Source of the DNA: Salipiger bermudensis HTCC2601
Lineage (GTDB): Bacteria > Pseudomonadota > Alphaproteobacteria > Rhodobacterales > Rhodobacteraceae
Assembly: GCF_000153725.1 (NCBI RefSeq)
Contig: NZ_DS022276.1
Coordinates: 1,273,386-1,337,385 of the forward strand
Direction: 5' to 3'
DNA length: 64,000 bases
A program made the position numbers and the translations under genes. A model generated the notes under the pieces. The model saw only the letters and a list, made by a program, of their open reading frames with translations. It was not told the DNA's origin and made no database searches. This document shows, piece after piece, positions 9,510 to 19,082 of this stretch (position 1 is the first letter of the stretch; each line of letters starts with the position of its first letter).

Positions 9510-10054
9510 CGAAGATGCAGATCAACGGTTCCGAAACCGGGACCGTGCGCCTCTTCCATCTCGACCTGCCGCCAGAGGCGATCGAGCGCTACACCACGCA
9601 GGCCGGCACCGGCGAGTACCCCCTGCAATACGGGCTCGGGGCCGAGCGCCTGCGCCCTGCCTTCGTCGACGTGGTGGCGATCCGCGATCTCGGCGACATG
9701 AGCCTGTCGGCCTATCTCGCCGAGGCCTACCAGCTCGCGGGGGCCGATTTCCGCGAGATGCGCCCGCGCATCGACGCGCTGAAAGGCCACGTGGTCGTGC
9801 TGCCCAACCAGGCCTTCGACCATGTCACGCAGGATCTGACCGTGGCCAGCCCGCTGCGCTGGGTCGGCACCTTCCGCGAAGAGGCCGCCCGCGGCCGCGG
9901 CCCCACGCCCCGCAGCAAGGCCGCGCGCAGCCGCCCCGCCGGAGACACCGCCGGCACGGCACCGGCAGCGGGACGGATGCCGCGGCTCGCGATGATCGGG
10001 CTCGGCGTGCTGGCGGCGCTGGTGCTCGGCTGGCTCGCTCTGGGGCTGACATGA
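9506..10054 (+). CDS. Unknown protein with C-terminal membrane anchor (pyr operon)
   Basis: 182 residues, starting inside the pyrB stop codon. The N-terminal 120 residues are soluble ([15 protein letters not shown] near residue 15; [25 protein letters not shown] near 97). Then comes a Pro/Ala/Arg-rich linker and one C-terminal transmembrane helix (about 161-180), so it looks like a tail-anchored protein facing the cytoplasm. I do not recognise a named domain. Four-base overlaps on both sides show tight coupling to pyrB and to the next gene, which suggests a function tied to this operon. Confidence 0.85.
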   Translation: MTKMQINGSETGTVRLFHLDLPPEAIERYTTQAGTGEYPLQYGLGAERLRPAFVDVVAIRDLGDMSLSAYLAEAYQLAGADFREMRPRIDALKGHVVVLPNQAFDHVTQDLTVASPLRWVGTFREEAARGRGPTPRSKAARSRPAGDTAGTAPAAGRMPRLAMIGLGVLAALVLGWLALGLT

Positions 10055-10455
10055 CCGGCGGCGGCGCCCCCGCGGCCCGCTTCGCGCCCGATCGCGCCAC
10101 CTATGTACAAAGCCACGTGACGCTGGCGGTGCTCGCCATGCCCGCCGCGATGATCCTGCTCTGGCTCACCGGCACGCCGCATGTCTGGACCGGCGCGCTG
10201 GCCGCGGTGGCGGCGCGGGGCTGGTACCTGATGTCCGAAGAACTGGGGCACGTCTGGGAGATGACCGGCGACGCCCTGCACGGCCCGGCGCAGCGCCACG
10301 TGGCGCTTGCCGATCTTTCCAAGGTCCGCAGGATCGGCTCGGCCGTGCAGCTCATCACCCGAACGGGCGACAAGCACCTGATCAAGTTCCAGCCCGAGCC
10401 GGCGGCGGTAGTGGCGCGGATCGAGGCCGCACGGCCCCGCGCGGAGACCGTATGA
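10051..10455 (+). CDS. Small membrane protein of unknown function (pyr operon)
   Basis: 134 residues. It overlaps the previous gene by four bases. Two hydrophobic segments (about 24-42 and 47-63) are followed by a soluble beta-rich region (VALADLSKVRRIGSAVQLITRTGDKHLIKF) that resembles the small bacterial PH-like membrane proteins. That resemblance is weak and is my inference. With the preceding gene it may form a membrane pair. It ends 87 bases before the dihydroorotase-like gene. Confidence 0.8.
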   Translation: MTGGGAPAARFAPDRATYVQSHVTLAVLAMPAAMILLWLTGTPHVWTGALAAVAARGWYLMSEELGHVWEMTGDALHGPAQRHVALADLSKVRRIGSAVQLITRTGDKHLIKFQPEPAAVVARIEAARPRAETV

Positions 10456-10542
10456 CCCTTTCCCTTTCGCCGCTCTTGCACTACTCCACCCCTGCGCGGG
10501 CAGACGCCGCCAACCGCAGAGACTGACCGGGAACCGCATCGC

Positions 10543-11826
10543 ATGACCGCAACGCTCCTCACCAATGCCCGCCTGATCGACCCGGCCGCCGATACCGTCA
10601 CCGACGGCGCCGTGCTGCTGCGCGACGGCTTCATCGCCGAGATCTTCGACCAGCCCGACCCGCAGGTCGCCGATGCCGACCGCATCGACGCGGGCGGCGC
10701 CTTCCTCGCGCCGGGCATCGTCGATATCGGCGTCAAGGTCGGCGAACCGGGCGACCGGCACAAGGAAAGCTACAAGACCGCCGGGCTCGCGGCAGCGGCC
10801 GGTGGCGTCACCACGATCGTCACCCGCCCCGACACTGGCCCGGCGATCGACACCCCCGAGGTGCTCGAGTTCATCCGCGACCGCGCCGAAGACGACGCCC
10901 CGGTCAATGTGCTGCCCATGGCGGCGCTGACCAAGGGCCGGGCCGGGCGCGAGATGACCGAGCTCGGTTTCCTGCTCGATGCCGGCGCCGTGGCCTTCAC
11001 CGATTGCGACCACGTGGCCACCGACACCAAGGTGCTGTCGCGCGCCCTGACCTATGCCCGCTCGCTCGGCGCATTGGTGATCTGCCACCCGCAGGAACCC
11101 GGCCTGTCGAAGGGCGGCGCCGCCACCTCCGGCAAGTTCGCCTCGCTGCGCGGCCTGCCCGCGGTCTCGTCCATGGCCGAGCGCATGGGGCTCGACCGCG
11201 ACATCGCGCTCGTCGAGATGACCGGCGTGCGCTACCACGCCGACCAGATCACCACCGCCCGCGCCCTTCCGGCGCTGGAGCGCGCCAAGAGGAACGGCTT
11301 CGACGTCACCGCCGGCACCTCGATGCACCACCTGACGCTCAACGAGCTCGACGTCTCCGACTACCGCACCTTCTTCAAGGTCAAGCCGCCGTTGCGCTCC
11401 GAGGAGGACCGGCAGGCCACGGTCGAGGCGGTGCGCTCGGGGCTGATCGACATCATCGGCAGCTTCCACACGCCGCAGGACGAAGAGTCCAAGCGCCTGC
11501 CCTTCGAGGAGGCGGCGTCGGGCGCGGTCGGGCTCGAGACCATGCTGCCGGTGCTGCTTCGGCTCTACCATTCCGGCGAGCTCGAGCTGCCGACGCTGTT
11601 CCGCGCGCTGTCGCTCAACCCGGCCAAGCGGCTTGGCCTCGCCTCGGGCCGCATGGCCAAGGGCGCGCCAGCCGATCTGGTGCTGTTCGACGCCGACAAG
11701 CCCTTCGTGCTCGACCGCTTCAAGCTGCAGTCGAAGTCGAAGAATACACCGTTTGATGGCGCCCGGCTTCAGGGTAAGGTCCTCGCGACCTTCGTCGCCG
11801 GAACCGCCGTCTACCGGAGCGCCTGA
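10543..11826 (+). CDS. pyrC: Dihydroorotase-like protein, probably catalytically inactive (pyrC' type)
   Basis: 427 residues; clear amidohydrolase of the class I dihydroorotase family by length and by EEAASGAVGLETMLP and NPAKRLGL. However, the metal-binding DxHxH motif is DIGVK at residues 61-65, so both histidines are lost. The catalytic aspartate motif TDHAPH is replaced by GSFHTPQ at 306-312, losing the Asp. The protein should therefore not hydrolyse dihydroorotate. In Pseudomonas an inactive homologue beside pyrB is a structural partner of ATCase; the same role is likely here. A genuine dihydroorotase must be encoded elsewhere. Its stop overlaps the plsY start (TGATG). Confidence 0.9.
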   Translation: MTATLLTNARLIDPAADTVTDGAVLLRDGFIAEIFDQPDPQVADADRIDAGGAFLAPGIVDIGVKVGEPGDRHKESYKTAGLAAAAGGVTTIVTRPDTGPAIDTPEVLEFIRDRAEDDAPVNVLPMAALTKGRAGREMTELGFLLDAGAVAFTDCDHVATDTKVLSRALTYARSLGALVICHPQEPGLSKGGAATSGKFASLRGLPAVSSMAERMGLDRDIALVEMTGVRYHADQITTARALPALERAKRNGFDVTAGTSMHHLTLNELDVSDYRTFFKVKPPLRSEEDRQATVEAVRSGLIDIIGSFHTPQDEESKRLPFEEAASGAVGLETMLPVLLRLYHSGELELPTLFRALSLNPAKRLGLASGRMAKGAPADLVLFDADKPFVLDRFKLQSKSKNTPFDGARLQGKVLATFVAGTAVYRSA

Positions 11827-12443
11827 TGCTGCCCGACCTCACCACCGACCCGTTCCCGCTGCTGCTCTGGGCCGTCATCGGCTACCTGCTCGGCTCGATC
11901 CCGTTCGGCATGCTGCTCACCCGCGCCATGAAGCTCGGCGACCTGCGCAGCATCGGCTCGGGCAATATCGGCGCCACCAACGTGCTGCGCACCGGCAACA
12001 AGGCCGCCGCCGCGGGCACGCTGCTGCTTGATGGCGGCAAGGGTGCCGTGGCGGTGCTTCTGGCCCGCTGGCTTGCCGGAGAGGACGCGACGCAGCTCGC
12101 CGGTCTTGCCGCCTTCCTTGGCCATTGCTACCCGGTCTGGCTGCGCTTCAAGGGCGGCAAGGGGGTTGCCACATTCCTCGGCCTGATGCTGGCGCTGAGC
12201 TGGCCGGTGGGCCTGATGTGCTGCGCCACCTGGCTCGCGGCGGCGGCGCTGTCGAGCATTTCCAGCGTCGGCGCGCTGGTCGCGGCGCTGATGTCGACCG
12301 CGTGGATGGTCCTGATGCGCGAATACGAGCTGACCGCGCTGACCGTGGCGCTGACCATCGTGATCTTCTGGCGCCACCGCAGCAACATCGCCCGCCTGCG
12401 CACCGGCACCGAGCCGCGCATCGGCAAGAAGAAGACCGGCTGA
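11826..12443 (+). CDS. plsY: Glycerol-3-phosphate acyltransferase PlsY
   Basis: 205 residues. An inner-membrane enzyme that transfers an acyl group from acyl phosphate to glycerol 3-phosphate, the first acylation of phospholipid synthesis. It has several transmembrane segments and the conserved loops GSIPFG, SGNIGATNVLRTG, DGGKG and FKGGKGVAT. The start overlaps the stop of the preceding gene by one base, so it is coupled to the pyr operon. This pyrC-plsY linkage is common in the Rhodobacteraceae. Confidence 0.96.
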   Translation: MLPDLTTDPFPLLLWAVIGYLLGSIPFGMLLTRAMKLGDLRSIGSGNIGATNVLRTGNKAAAAGTLLLDGGKGAVAVLLARWLAGEDATQLAGLAAFLGHCYPVWLRFKGGKGVATFLGLMLALSWPVGLMCCATWLAAAALSSISSVGALVAALMSTAWMVLMREYELTALTVALTIVIFWRHRSNIARLRTGTEPRIGKKKTG

Positions 12444-12518
12444 ATCGCACTCGCCGTTTCCGGACCTCATTGCCGGCGCAGGCTCGCTCCGGGCCGGCCA
12501 TCGCGCTATGCTTGGCCC

Positions 12519-13079
12519 ATGCTGGATTTCGACACATGCAACGCCGCAAGGCTGCGCCGCGACCCCGCCTATGACGGCGCGTTCTTCACCGCCGTGCGCA
12601 CCACCGGCATCTATTGTCGCCCGGTCTGCCCGGTGCGCCCGCCGCTGACCAAGAACGTCTCCTTCTTCCCCAGCGCCGCCAGCGCCGAGCGCTCCGGCTA
12701 TCGTCCCTGCCTGCGCTGCCGCCCCGAGACAGCGCCGTTCTCGCCGGCGTGGAACGGCACCCGCACCACCGTCGCCCGCGCCCTGCGGCTGATCGAGGAC
12801 GGCGCCCTCGACACCGGCACCGTGACGGAGCTCGCTGCCCGGCTCGGCATCGGCCCGCGCCACCTTGCCCGGCTTTTCGCCGAGCAGGTCGGCGCCTCGC
12901 CCCTGCAGGTGGCCCAGACCCGGCGCGTGCAGCACGCCAAGCGGCTGCTGAACGACAGCGACCTGCCGATGACCGAGATCGCCTCCCGCGCGGGCTTCGG
13001 CAGCTTGCGCCGCTTCAACGCCGCGGTCTCGGCGCTCTACGGGCGCCCGCCCTCCTCGCTGCGAAAGCCCGCCCCATGA
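12519..13079 (+). CDS. adaA: AdaA-type methylphosphotriester methyltransferase and AraC-family activator
   Basis: 186 residues. The N-terminal Ada zinc domain has the four ligand cysteines Cys33, Cys37 (YCRPVCP), Cys64 and Cys67 (CLRCRPE); the first accepts methyl groups from DNA phosphotriesters. The C-terminal half is an AraC helix-turn-helix pair (VTELAARLGIGPRHLARLF; MTEIASRAGFGSLRRFNAAV). It corresponds to the first half of E. coli Ada, with the O6-methylguanine half encoded by the next, overlapping gene. It probably senses methylation damage and activates its own operon. Confidence 0.93.
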   Translation: MLDFDTCNAARLRRDPAYDGAFFTAVRTTGIYCRPVCPVRPPLTKNVSFFPSAASAERSGYRPCLRCRPETAPFSPAWNGTRTTVARALRLIEDGALDTGTVTELAARLGIGPRHLARLFAEQVGASPLQVAQTRRVQHAKRLLNDSDLPMTEIASRAGFGSLRRFNAAVSALYGRPPSSLRKPAP

Positions 13080-13585
13080 GCTTGCGCTACTGCCACCATG
13101 ACAGCCCCGTCGGACCGCTGCTCCTGGCGGGCGACGGCAAGGCGCTACGTCTGCTGAGCTTCCCCTCGGGCCACAAGGCCGTTGCGCCACAGGAGGACTG
13201 GCAGCCCGATCCCACCGCGTTCGACGCGGTGCGCCACCAGCTTGACGCGTATTTTTGCGGAGATCTTCGCGCATTCAGCGTTCCGCTCGACATCCATGGT
13301 ACGGAGTTTCAAAAGAAAATTTGGGCTCTGCTCACCGCCATTCCCTATGCCGAAACCCGCAGCTACGGCGAGATCGCCCGGACCCTCGGCAGCCCTGGCG
13401 CAAGCCGCGCGGTGGGCGCCGCGAATGGTGCGAACCCGCTTCCAATTATCCTTCCATGTCATCGGGTTATCGGGAAAAGCGGCGCGCTCACCGGGTTTGG
13501 TGGCGGGCTCGATACCAAGACCTGGCTGCTGCAGCACGAGGCCACCATCGCCGGTGTGGCCGGGCGGCAACTTTCGCTGTTCTGA
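13076..13585 (+). CDS. ogt: Methylated-DNA--protein-cysteine methyltransferase
   Basis: 169 residues. A suicide repair enzyme that takes the methyl group from O6-methylguanine. The acceptor is Cys128 in PCHRVIG; the helix-turn-helix with ARTLGSPGASRAVGAANGANP and the GGGLDTK loop are present. Start ATG overlaps the adaA stop by four bases. The pair therefore reproduces a complete Ada protein split in two. The base composition dips locally around 13240-13450 (for example TATTTTTGCGG), the only softening seen in this operon. Confidence 0.95.
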   Translation: MSLRYCHHDSPVGPLLLAGDGKALRLLSFPSGHKAVAPQEDWQPDPTAFDAVRHQLDAYFCGDLRAFSVPLDIHGTEFQKKIWALLTAIPYAETRSYGEIARTLGSPGASRAVGAANGANPLPIILPCHRVIGKSGALTGFGGGLDTKTWLLQHEATIAGVAGRQLSLF

Positions 13586-13675
13586 TTCGCCCCCGAGCCC
13601 CTCTCAGGCTAGAGCCGGCAGGGAACTTTCTCTACGACACGGGATTGGCTTACAAAGCAAAAGGAGCCACCCCCG

Positions 13676-13822
13676 ATGAGCGCGATCGTCACCATTCTTC
13701 TCATGGCAGCCTGTGTCGCAGGACTGTTTGCCCTGAACGGCGTGGCGATCTGGTGGTTCGGACGGCTCCCCGTGGCCGAGAAGCCGGTCACGCCGTCGGT
13801 CGGCCTGAACAAGCAGGCCTGA
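13676..13822 (+). CDS. Small single-pass membrane protein
   Basis: 48 residues, preceded by a good ribosome binding site (AAAAGGAG, 13661-13668). One transmembrane helix spans about residues 4-28 (IVTILLMAACVAGLFALNGVAIWWF), followed by a short basic/polar tail. I do not know its role. It stands alone between ogt and a convergent isomerase gene, so it may be monocistronic or a tail gene of the ada operon. Confidence 0.65.
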   Translation: MSAIVTILLMAACVAGLFALNGVAIWWFGRLPVAEKPVTPSVGLNKQA

Positions 13823-13854
13823 CCACTCCCACGCAAGCAATCAGAGGCGAGCGT

Positions 13855-14454
13855 TCAGAGCTTGCCCGAGAGATGCAGGTCGAGATCCTCGAGCCGATCC
13901 TGCCCCCAGAACATCGCACCGTCGTCGAGCACGTAGAACGGCGCGCCGAAAACCCCCGCATTGACCGCGTCCTCGAGATTGGCCGCATAGATCTCCGCCC
14001 CGGTCAGCATGCCGCTGAAGGTCAGCGACGGATCGAAGCCCGCCGCTGTCAGGCACTCCTGCACCACCGCATCCTCGGCGATGTCCTTGTCCTCGACCCA
14101 GACCGCGCGCAGGATCGACTGCACCAGCCCGCCAAGATCGCCGCCGCCCGCCTTCTGCGCCGCGATGATCGCATAGGAAGCCGGGGCCTGGTTGGTCGGC
14201 CAATGCGCCGGCTTGAAGTTCAGCTCCATCCCGGCCTTCTTCGCCTGCCGCGGCAGTTCCTGCGCCCTGTAGGCGAGGCGCGACGGGTGCCGGTCCTTCG
14301 GCGCGGCGCCGCCGGTGCGCGGGAACAGGGCCATGATGTCGAGCGGCTTGTAGGTCACGCTGACGCCGTGGCGCGCAACAATCTCTTCCAACCGGTTCCC
14401 GGCCAGGTAGGCATAAGGGGAAAGAACGGTAAAATAGTAATCCAGATGCGCCAT
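13855..14454 (-). CDS. 2-hydroxychromene-2-carboxylate isomerase-like DsbA-fold protein
   Basis: 199 residues. A GST-kappa/DsbA-fold protein. The catalytic serine is Ser12 in the N-terminal motif [10 protein letters not shown], which replaces the CXXC of Dsb[15 protein letters not shown] and [22 protein letters not shown] (cis-Pro loop) are family features. HCCA isomerases act in naphthalene breakdown with glutathione, but many chromosomal members act on unknown substrates, and no aromatic catabolic genes are nearby. Divergent from prs. Confidence 0.88.
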   Translation of the reverse strand: MAHLDYYFTVLSPYAYLAGNRLEEIVARHGVSVTYKPLDIMALFPRTGGAAPKDRHPSRLAYRAQELPRQAKKAGMELNFKPAHWPTNQAPASYAIIAAQKAGGGDLGGLVQSILRAVWVEDKDIAEDAVVQECLTAAGFDPSLTFSGMLTGAEIYAANLEDAVNAGVFGAPFYVLDDGAMFWGQDRLEDLDLHLSGKL

Positions 14455-14555
14455 GTCGTCCCTCGTTACGGAGTGCGTCTTTGCGCCACGCTACCTGCAT
14501 GCTAAGCGACCGGCAACGTCACGAATCTGTCATTCTGCTGCCGGAGCCGCCTCCC

Positions 14556-15566
14556 ATGCCCACCGTCATCGAGCCCAAGCTTATCGCGGGCAATGCCAAC
14601 AAACCGCTGGCCACTGCCATCGCCCGCCGGATGTCCCTCTATCGCGGCATGTCCGTAGGGCTCGTCGATGCGCGCGTCGAGCGCTTCAACGACCAGGAGA
14701 TCTTCGTCGAGGTCTACGAGAACGTCCGCGGCGAGGACATGTTCATCCTGCAGTCGACCTCCCGCCCGGCGAACGACAACCTGATGGAGCTGCTGATCAT
14801 GGCCGACGCGCTGCGCCGCTCCTCGGCCGCTCGCATCACCGCCGTGATCCCCTATTTCGGCTATGCCCGCCAGGATCGCCGCACCAAGGCCCGGACCCCG
14901 ATCACCGCCAAGCTGGTGGCCAACATGATCGCCGAGGCCGGCATCGAGCGGGTGCTGACCATGGATCTGCACGCCACCCAGATCCAGGGCTTCTTCGACA
15001 TCCCCGTGGACAACCTCTACGCCTCGCCGGTCTTCGCGCTCGACATCATGAAGCATTTCGAGGGCGAGCTCGAGGACGTGATGGTTGTGTCGCCCGACGT
15101 CGGCGGCGTGGCCCGCGCCCGCGAGCTGGCCAAGCGCATCAACGCCCCGCTCTCGATCGTCGACAAGCGTCGCGAGAAGCCCGGCGAGATCGCCGAGATG
15201 ACCGTGATCGGTGACGTCACCGGCAAGAAGTGCATCATCGTCGATGACATCTGCGACACTGCCGGTACGCTGTGCAAGGCGGCCGAGATCCTGATGAACC
15301 ACGGCGCAACCGAGGTGCATGCCTACATCACCCACGGCGTGCTCTCCGGCCCCGCGGTCGAGCGCGTGACCAACTCGGTGATGAAGTCGCTGGTGATCAC
15401 CGACTCGATCGCCGCCACCGACGCCGTTGCCGCCGCGCCGAACATCCGCGTGGTGCCGACCGCCCCGATGTTCGCCCAGGCGATCCTCAACATCTGGAAC
15501 GGCACCTCGGTGTCCTCGCTGTTCGAGACCGACACGCTCGGCCCGATCTACGAAGGCATCCTTTGA
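14556..15566 (+). CDS. prs: Ribose-phosphate pyrophosphokinase
   Basis: 336 residues from the ATG at 14556. Makes PRPP from ribose 5-phosphate and ATP for nucleotide, histidine and tryptophan synthesis. The divalent-cation/PRPP signature is seen at [20 protein letters not shown], and the PRPP loop is [24 protein letters not shown] is the ATP-site motif. In-frame ATGs upstream (14481, 14499) would overlap the promoter region and give an atypical N-terminus. Monocistronic, closed by the strong terminator at 15647-15666. Confidence 0.97.
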   Translation: MPTVIEPKLIAGNANKPLATAIARRMSLYRGMSVGLVDARVERFNDQEIFVEVYENVRGEDMFILQSTSRPANDNLMELLIMADALRRSSAARITAVIPYFGYARQDRRTKARTPITAKLVANMIAEAGIERVLTMDLHATQIQGFFDIPVDNLYASPVFALDIMKHFEGELEDVMVVSPDVGGVARARELAKRINAPLSIVDKRREKPGEIAEMTVIGDVTGKKCIIVDDICDTAGTLCKAAEILMNHGATEVHAYITHGVLSGPAVERVTNSVMKSLVITDSIAATDAVAAAPNIRVVPTAPMFAQAILNIWNGTSVSSLFETDTLGPIYEGIL

Positions 15567-15597
15567 GACCAGATCCGGAGAAGGGCGCACCCCCGCC

Positions 15598-15666
15598 CTT
15601 CTCTGGTTCGAAAATACCTCGGGGGTGAATTGGCCGCAGGCCAAGAGGGGGCAGCGCCCCCTTTTT
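15598..15666 (+). terminator. prs terminator embedded in an intergenic repeat element
   Basis: The last part is a rho-independent terminator: GGGGGCAGCGCCCCC (15647-15661) followed by five T. It is preceded by a small hairpin (TTGGCC GCA GGCCAA, 15630-15644) and by the conserved block CTTCTCTGGTT..AAATACCTCGGGG (15598-15625). The whole unit recurs in other gaps of the window (29113-29172 inverted, 56788-56838, and a truncated copy at 8385-8406). Confidence 0.85.
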
Positions 15667-15727
15667 CTTGCCGGGGGGCAAGACACAGTCCGGCGCTACG
15701 GCGCCTCACGACGTCGGGCGCCCTTCC

Positions 15728-16078
15728 TCAGTAGAGCTGCCAGTCATCCTCGCTGGTGACCTCGCCGATCGCCAGCCACGACATGCGCACCCGCGCGACC
15801 CGCGTGTCGGACCAGGTCCGGAACACCAGTTCGAACCCGGTCTCGGTGATGTTCTCCGCCAGCAGATCGGCGCGGACATTGGCGCCCTGATCCATGTCCC
15901 ACAAGGACAGCGACACCTGGACCGTGGGAGGGGCCCGGAACGGTTCCGAGAAGCGGATCTCCTTGCGACGCTCGCGCGCACCGCGGCCGGTCCACATGTC
16001 GCCGCCATTGGCGAACTCGGAAAACACTTCCACATTGCCCTGATCGATGCCGATCAGGCTGGCATTCAGTCGACGCAT
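15728..16078 (-). CDS. H-type lectin domain protein
   Basis: 116 residues from the ATG at 16078, which has GAGGACAG just upstream. An in-frame ATG at 16150 is less likely because it lacks such a site. The protein is essentially one H-type lectin domain (PVHKxF-like opening FSEPFRAPPTVQVSLSLWDMD, then NITETGFELVFRTWSDTRVARVRMSWLAIG), the fold of snail agglutinin and discoidin C-termini. There is no signal peptide, so either it is cytoplasmic or it is exported by a non-classical route. Carbohydrate binding is inferred from the family only. Confidence 0.8.
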   Translation of the reverse strand: MRRLNASLIGIDQGNVEVFSEFANGGDMWTGRGARERRKEIRFSEPFRAPPTVQVSLSLWDMDQGANVRADLLAENITETGFELVFRTWSDTRVARVRMSWLAIGEVTSEDDWQLY

Positions 16079-16204
16079 TCTGTCCTCATTCGTCCCCGTC
16101 GGCATCATCCGCCAAGTTTCGCGGGTTGGAAAGGGCCTGAAATCAACCACAAAGCGCAGCGTTGCGCATTGGCGTCACGTTTGTTGCGCCCCGCCCAAAC
16201 GCAA

Positions 16205-16229
16205 GAAACCCCGCCAAGGGCGGGGTTTC
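16205..16229 (-). terminator. Hairpin downstream of atpC
   Basis: An 11-bp perfect stem (GAAACCCCGCC with its complement) and a 3-base loop lie 27 bases past the atpC stop codon. On the minus strand it is followed by TTTC and a T-rich stretch. It likely ends the atp transcript and may also serve the convergent side. Confidence 0.7.
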
Positions 16230-16255
16230 CGTTCTGTCTTGCGATGTGGCCTGCG

Positions 16256-16690
16256 TCAGAAGTTCGGCTGCTTCGGGTCGAGGCCGATGTGACCACCGAC
16301 GGCAACCATGTCCTGCAGAAGCTTGGCCGCGTCGTCGACCGGGCCCGGCTCGTTCTCGGTCTCTTCGACGACCTTCTTGTAGTAGGCCTGCGCCTCACGC
16401 ACGAGATCCTCATAGGTCTCCTGCGTCATGTCGGCGTAGGGAACGGCACGCTCGGCAAGCACGCTCATGGTGGTGCCGATCTCGGCGAAACCACCGGTGA
16501 CCACGAATTCCTCGGTGCCCGTCTCGGTCTCGACCTTGAGGATGCCGGGGCGCAGCGTGGTGATCACCGCGGCGTGGCCGGGGCCTGCCGTCATGTCACC
16601 GTCGGTGCCCGGAATCGACACGGTCTTGGCCTGAGTCGACAGAAGGCTCCGCTCGGGGCTCACCAGATCGAATTGCATCGTATCAGCCAT
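16256..16690 (-). CDS. atpC: F1F0 ATP synthase epsilon subunit
   Basis: 144 residues. Central-stalk subunit of F1 that couples rotation and inhibits ATP hydrolysis. The N-terminal beta-sandwich is recognisable ([43 protein letters not shown]). The C-terminal helical region ends in a Gly/Asp/Pro-rich tail ([16 protein letters not shown]) that is unusual outside the Rhodobacteraceae. Last gene of the operon; a hairpin separates it from atpD. Confidence 0.96.
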   Translation of the reverse strand: MADTMQFDLVSPERSLLSTQAKTVSIPGTDGDMTAGPGHAAVITTLRPGILKVETETGTEEFVVTGGFAEIGTTMSVLAERAVPYADMTQETYEDLVREAQAYYKKVVEETENEPGPVDDAAKLLQDMVAVGGHIGLDPKQPNF

Positions 16691-16710
16691 TAGGGCCTCC
16701 GGTTGGTAAT

Positions 16711-16730
16711 GGGGGGCACAAAGGCCCCCC
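16711..16730 (-). other. Hairpin between atpD and atpC
   Basis: GGGGGGC and GCCCCCC form a 7-bp stem with a 6-base loop in the 48-base gap between the two genes. There is no T-run. Such hairpins can slow 3' decay or lower downstream expression, which would suit the 3:1 need of beta over epsilon; that function is inference. Confidence 0.5.
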
Positions 16731-16738
16731 GGCAGTCA

Positions 16739-18163
<1,425 letters not shown>

Positions 18164-18179
18164 TTATCGTCTCCGGTTC

Positions 18180-19061
18180 TTAGAGCGCCTCGGCGCCCGA
18201 GATGATTTCGATCAGTTCGTTGGTGATGACCGCCTGACGCGAGCGGTTGTACTCGATGGTCAGCTTGTCGATCATCTCGCCCGCGTTGCGCGTGGCGTTG
18301 TCCATGGCGCTCATCCGAGCCCCCTGTTCCGAGGCGGCGTTCTCCAGCAGAGCCGAGAAGATCTGGGTAGAGACACCCCGGGGAAGGAGATCGGCAAGGA
18401 TGGCTTCCTCGCCGGGCTCGTATTCATAGAGCGGGGACGCACCGGCGTCGTCACCTTCGGCCGCGTCGAACTGGGCCGGGATGATCTGCTGGGCGGTCGG
18501 GACCTGCGAAATCACGGTCTCGAACTTCGCATAGAAGATGGTCGCCACGTCGAACTCGCCCTCGTCGAAACGGTTGAGCAAGTCCTTGGCGATCGACTGC
18601 GCATCCGCATAGCCGATCTTCTTGACCTCGCTGAGGTCCACGTGACCCACGAACAGCGACCCGTGCTCACGGGAAAGCTGTTCACGGCCCTTCTTCCCGA
18701 CGGTGAGGATCTTCACCGTCTTGCCCTCGGCCTTCAGCTTGGCGATCGCGGTCCGCGCCGCCTTCACGATGGAGCTGTTGAAGCCCCCGCAAAGGCCGCG
18801 CTCGGCGGTCATCACGACGAGCATATGCACGTCGTCCTTGCCGGTGCCGGACAGCAGCTTCGGCGCGGTCGGGCTGCCGCCCACCGACGCCGCCAGCGAT
18901 CCGAGCACCGCATTGAAGCGCTCGGAATACGGGCGTGCCATCTCGGCCGCGTCCTGTGCCCGCCGCAGTTTCGCGGCGGCCACCATCTGCATGGCCTTGG
19001 TGATCTTCCGGGTCGACTTGACCGAGGAGATCCTGGTCTTGAGGTCCTTGAGGCTAGGCAT
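18180..19061 (-). CDS. atpG: F1F0 ATP synthase gamma subunit
   Basis: 293 residues. The rotor shaft of F1. N-terminal coiled coil begins [25 protein letters not shown], and the C-terminal one has [16 protein letters not shown] and [16 protein letters not shown], both highly conserved. [11 protein letters not shown] lies in the Rossmann-like middle domain. Ends with ISGAEAL, normal for the family. 16 bases before atpD and 21 after atpA. Confidence 0.98.
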   Translation of the reverse strand: MPSLKDLKTRISSVKSTRKITKAMQMVAAAKLRRAQDAAEMARPYSERFNAVLGSLAASVGGSPTAPKLLSGTGKDDVHMLVVMTAERGLCGGFNSSIVKAARTAIAKLKAEGKTVKILTVGKKGREQLSREHGSLFVGHVDLSEVKKIGYADAQSIAKDLLNRFDEGEFDVATIFYAKFETVISQVPTAQQIIPAQFDAAEGDDAGASPLYEYEPGEEAILADLLPRGVSTQIFSALLENAASEQGARMSAMDNATRNAGEMIDKLTIEYNRSRQAVITNELIEIISGAEAL

Positions 19062-19082
19062 AATCCTGTCCTTTCAGGGCGC

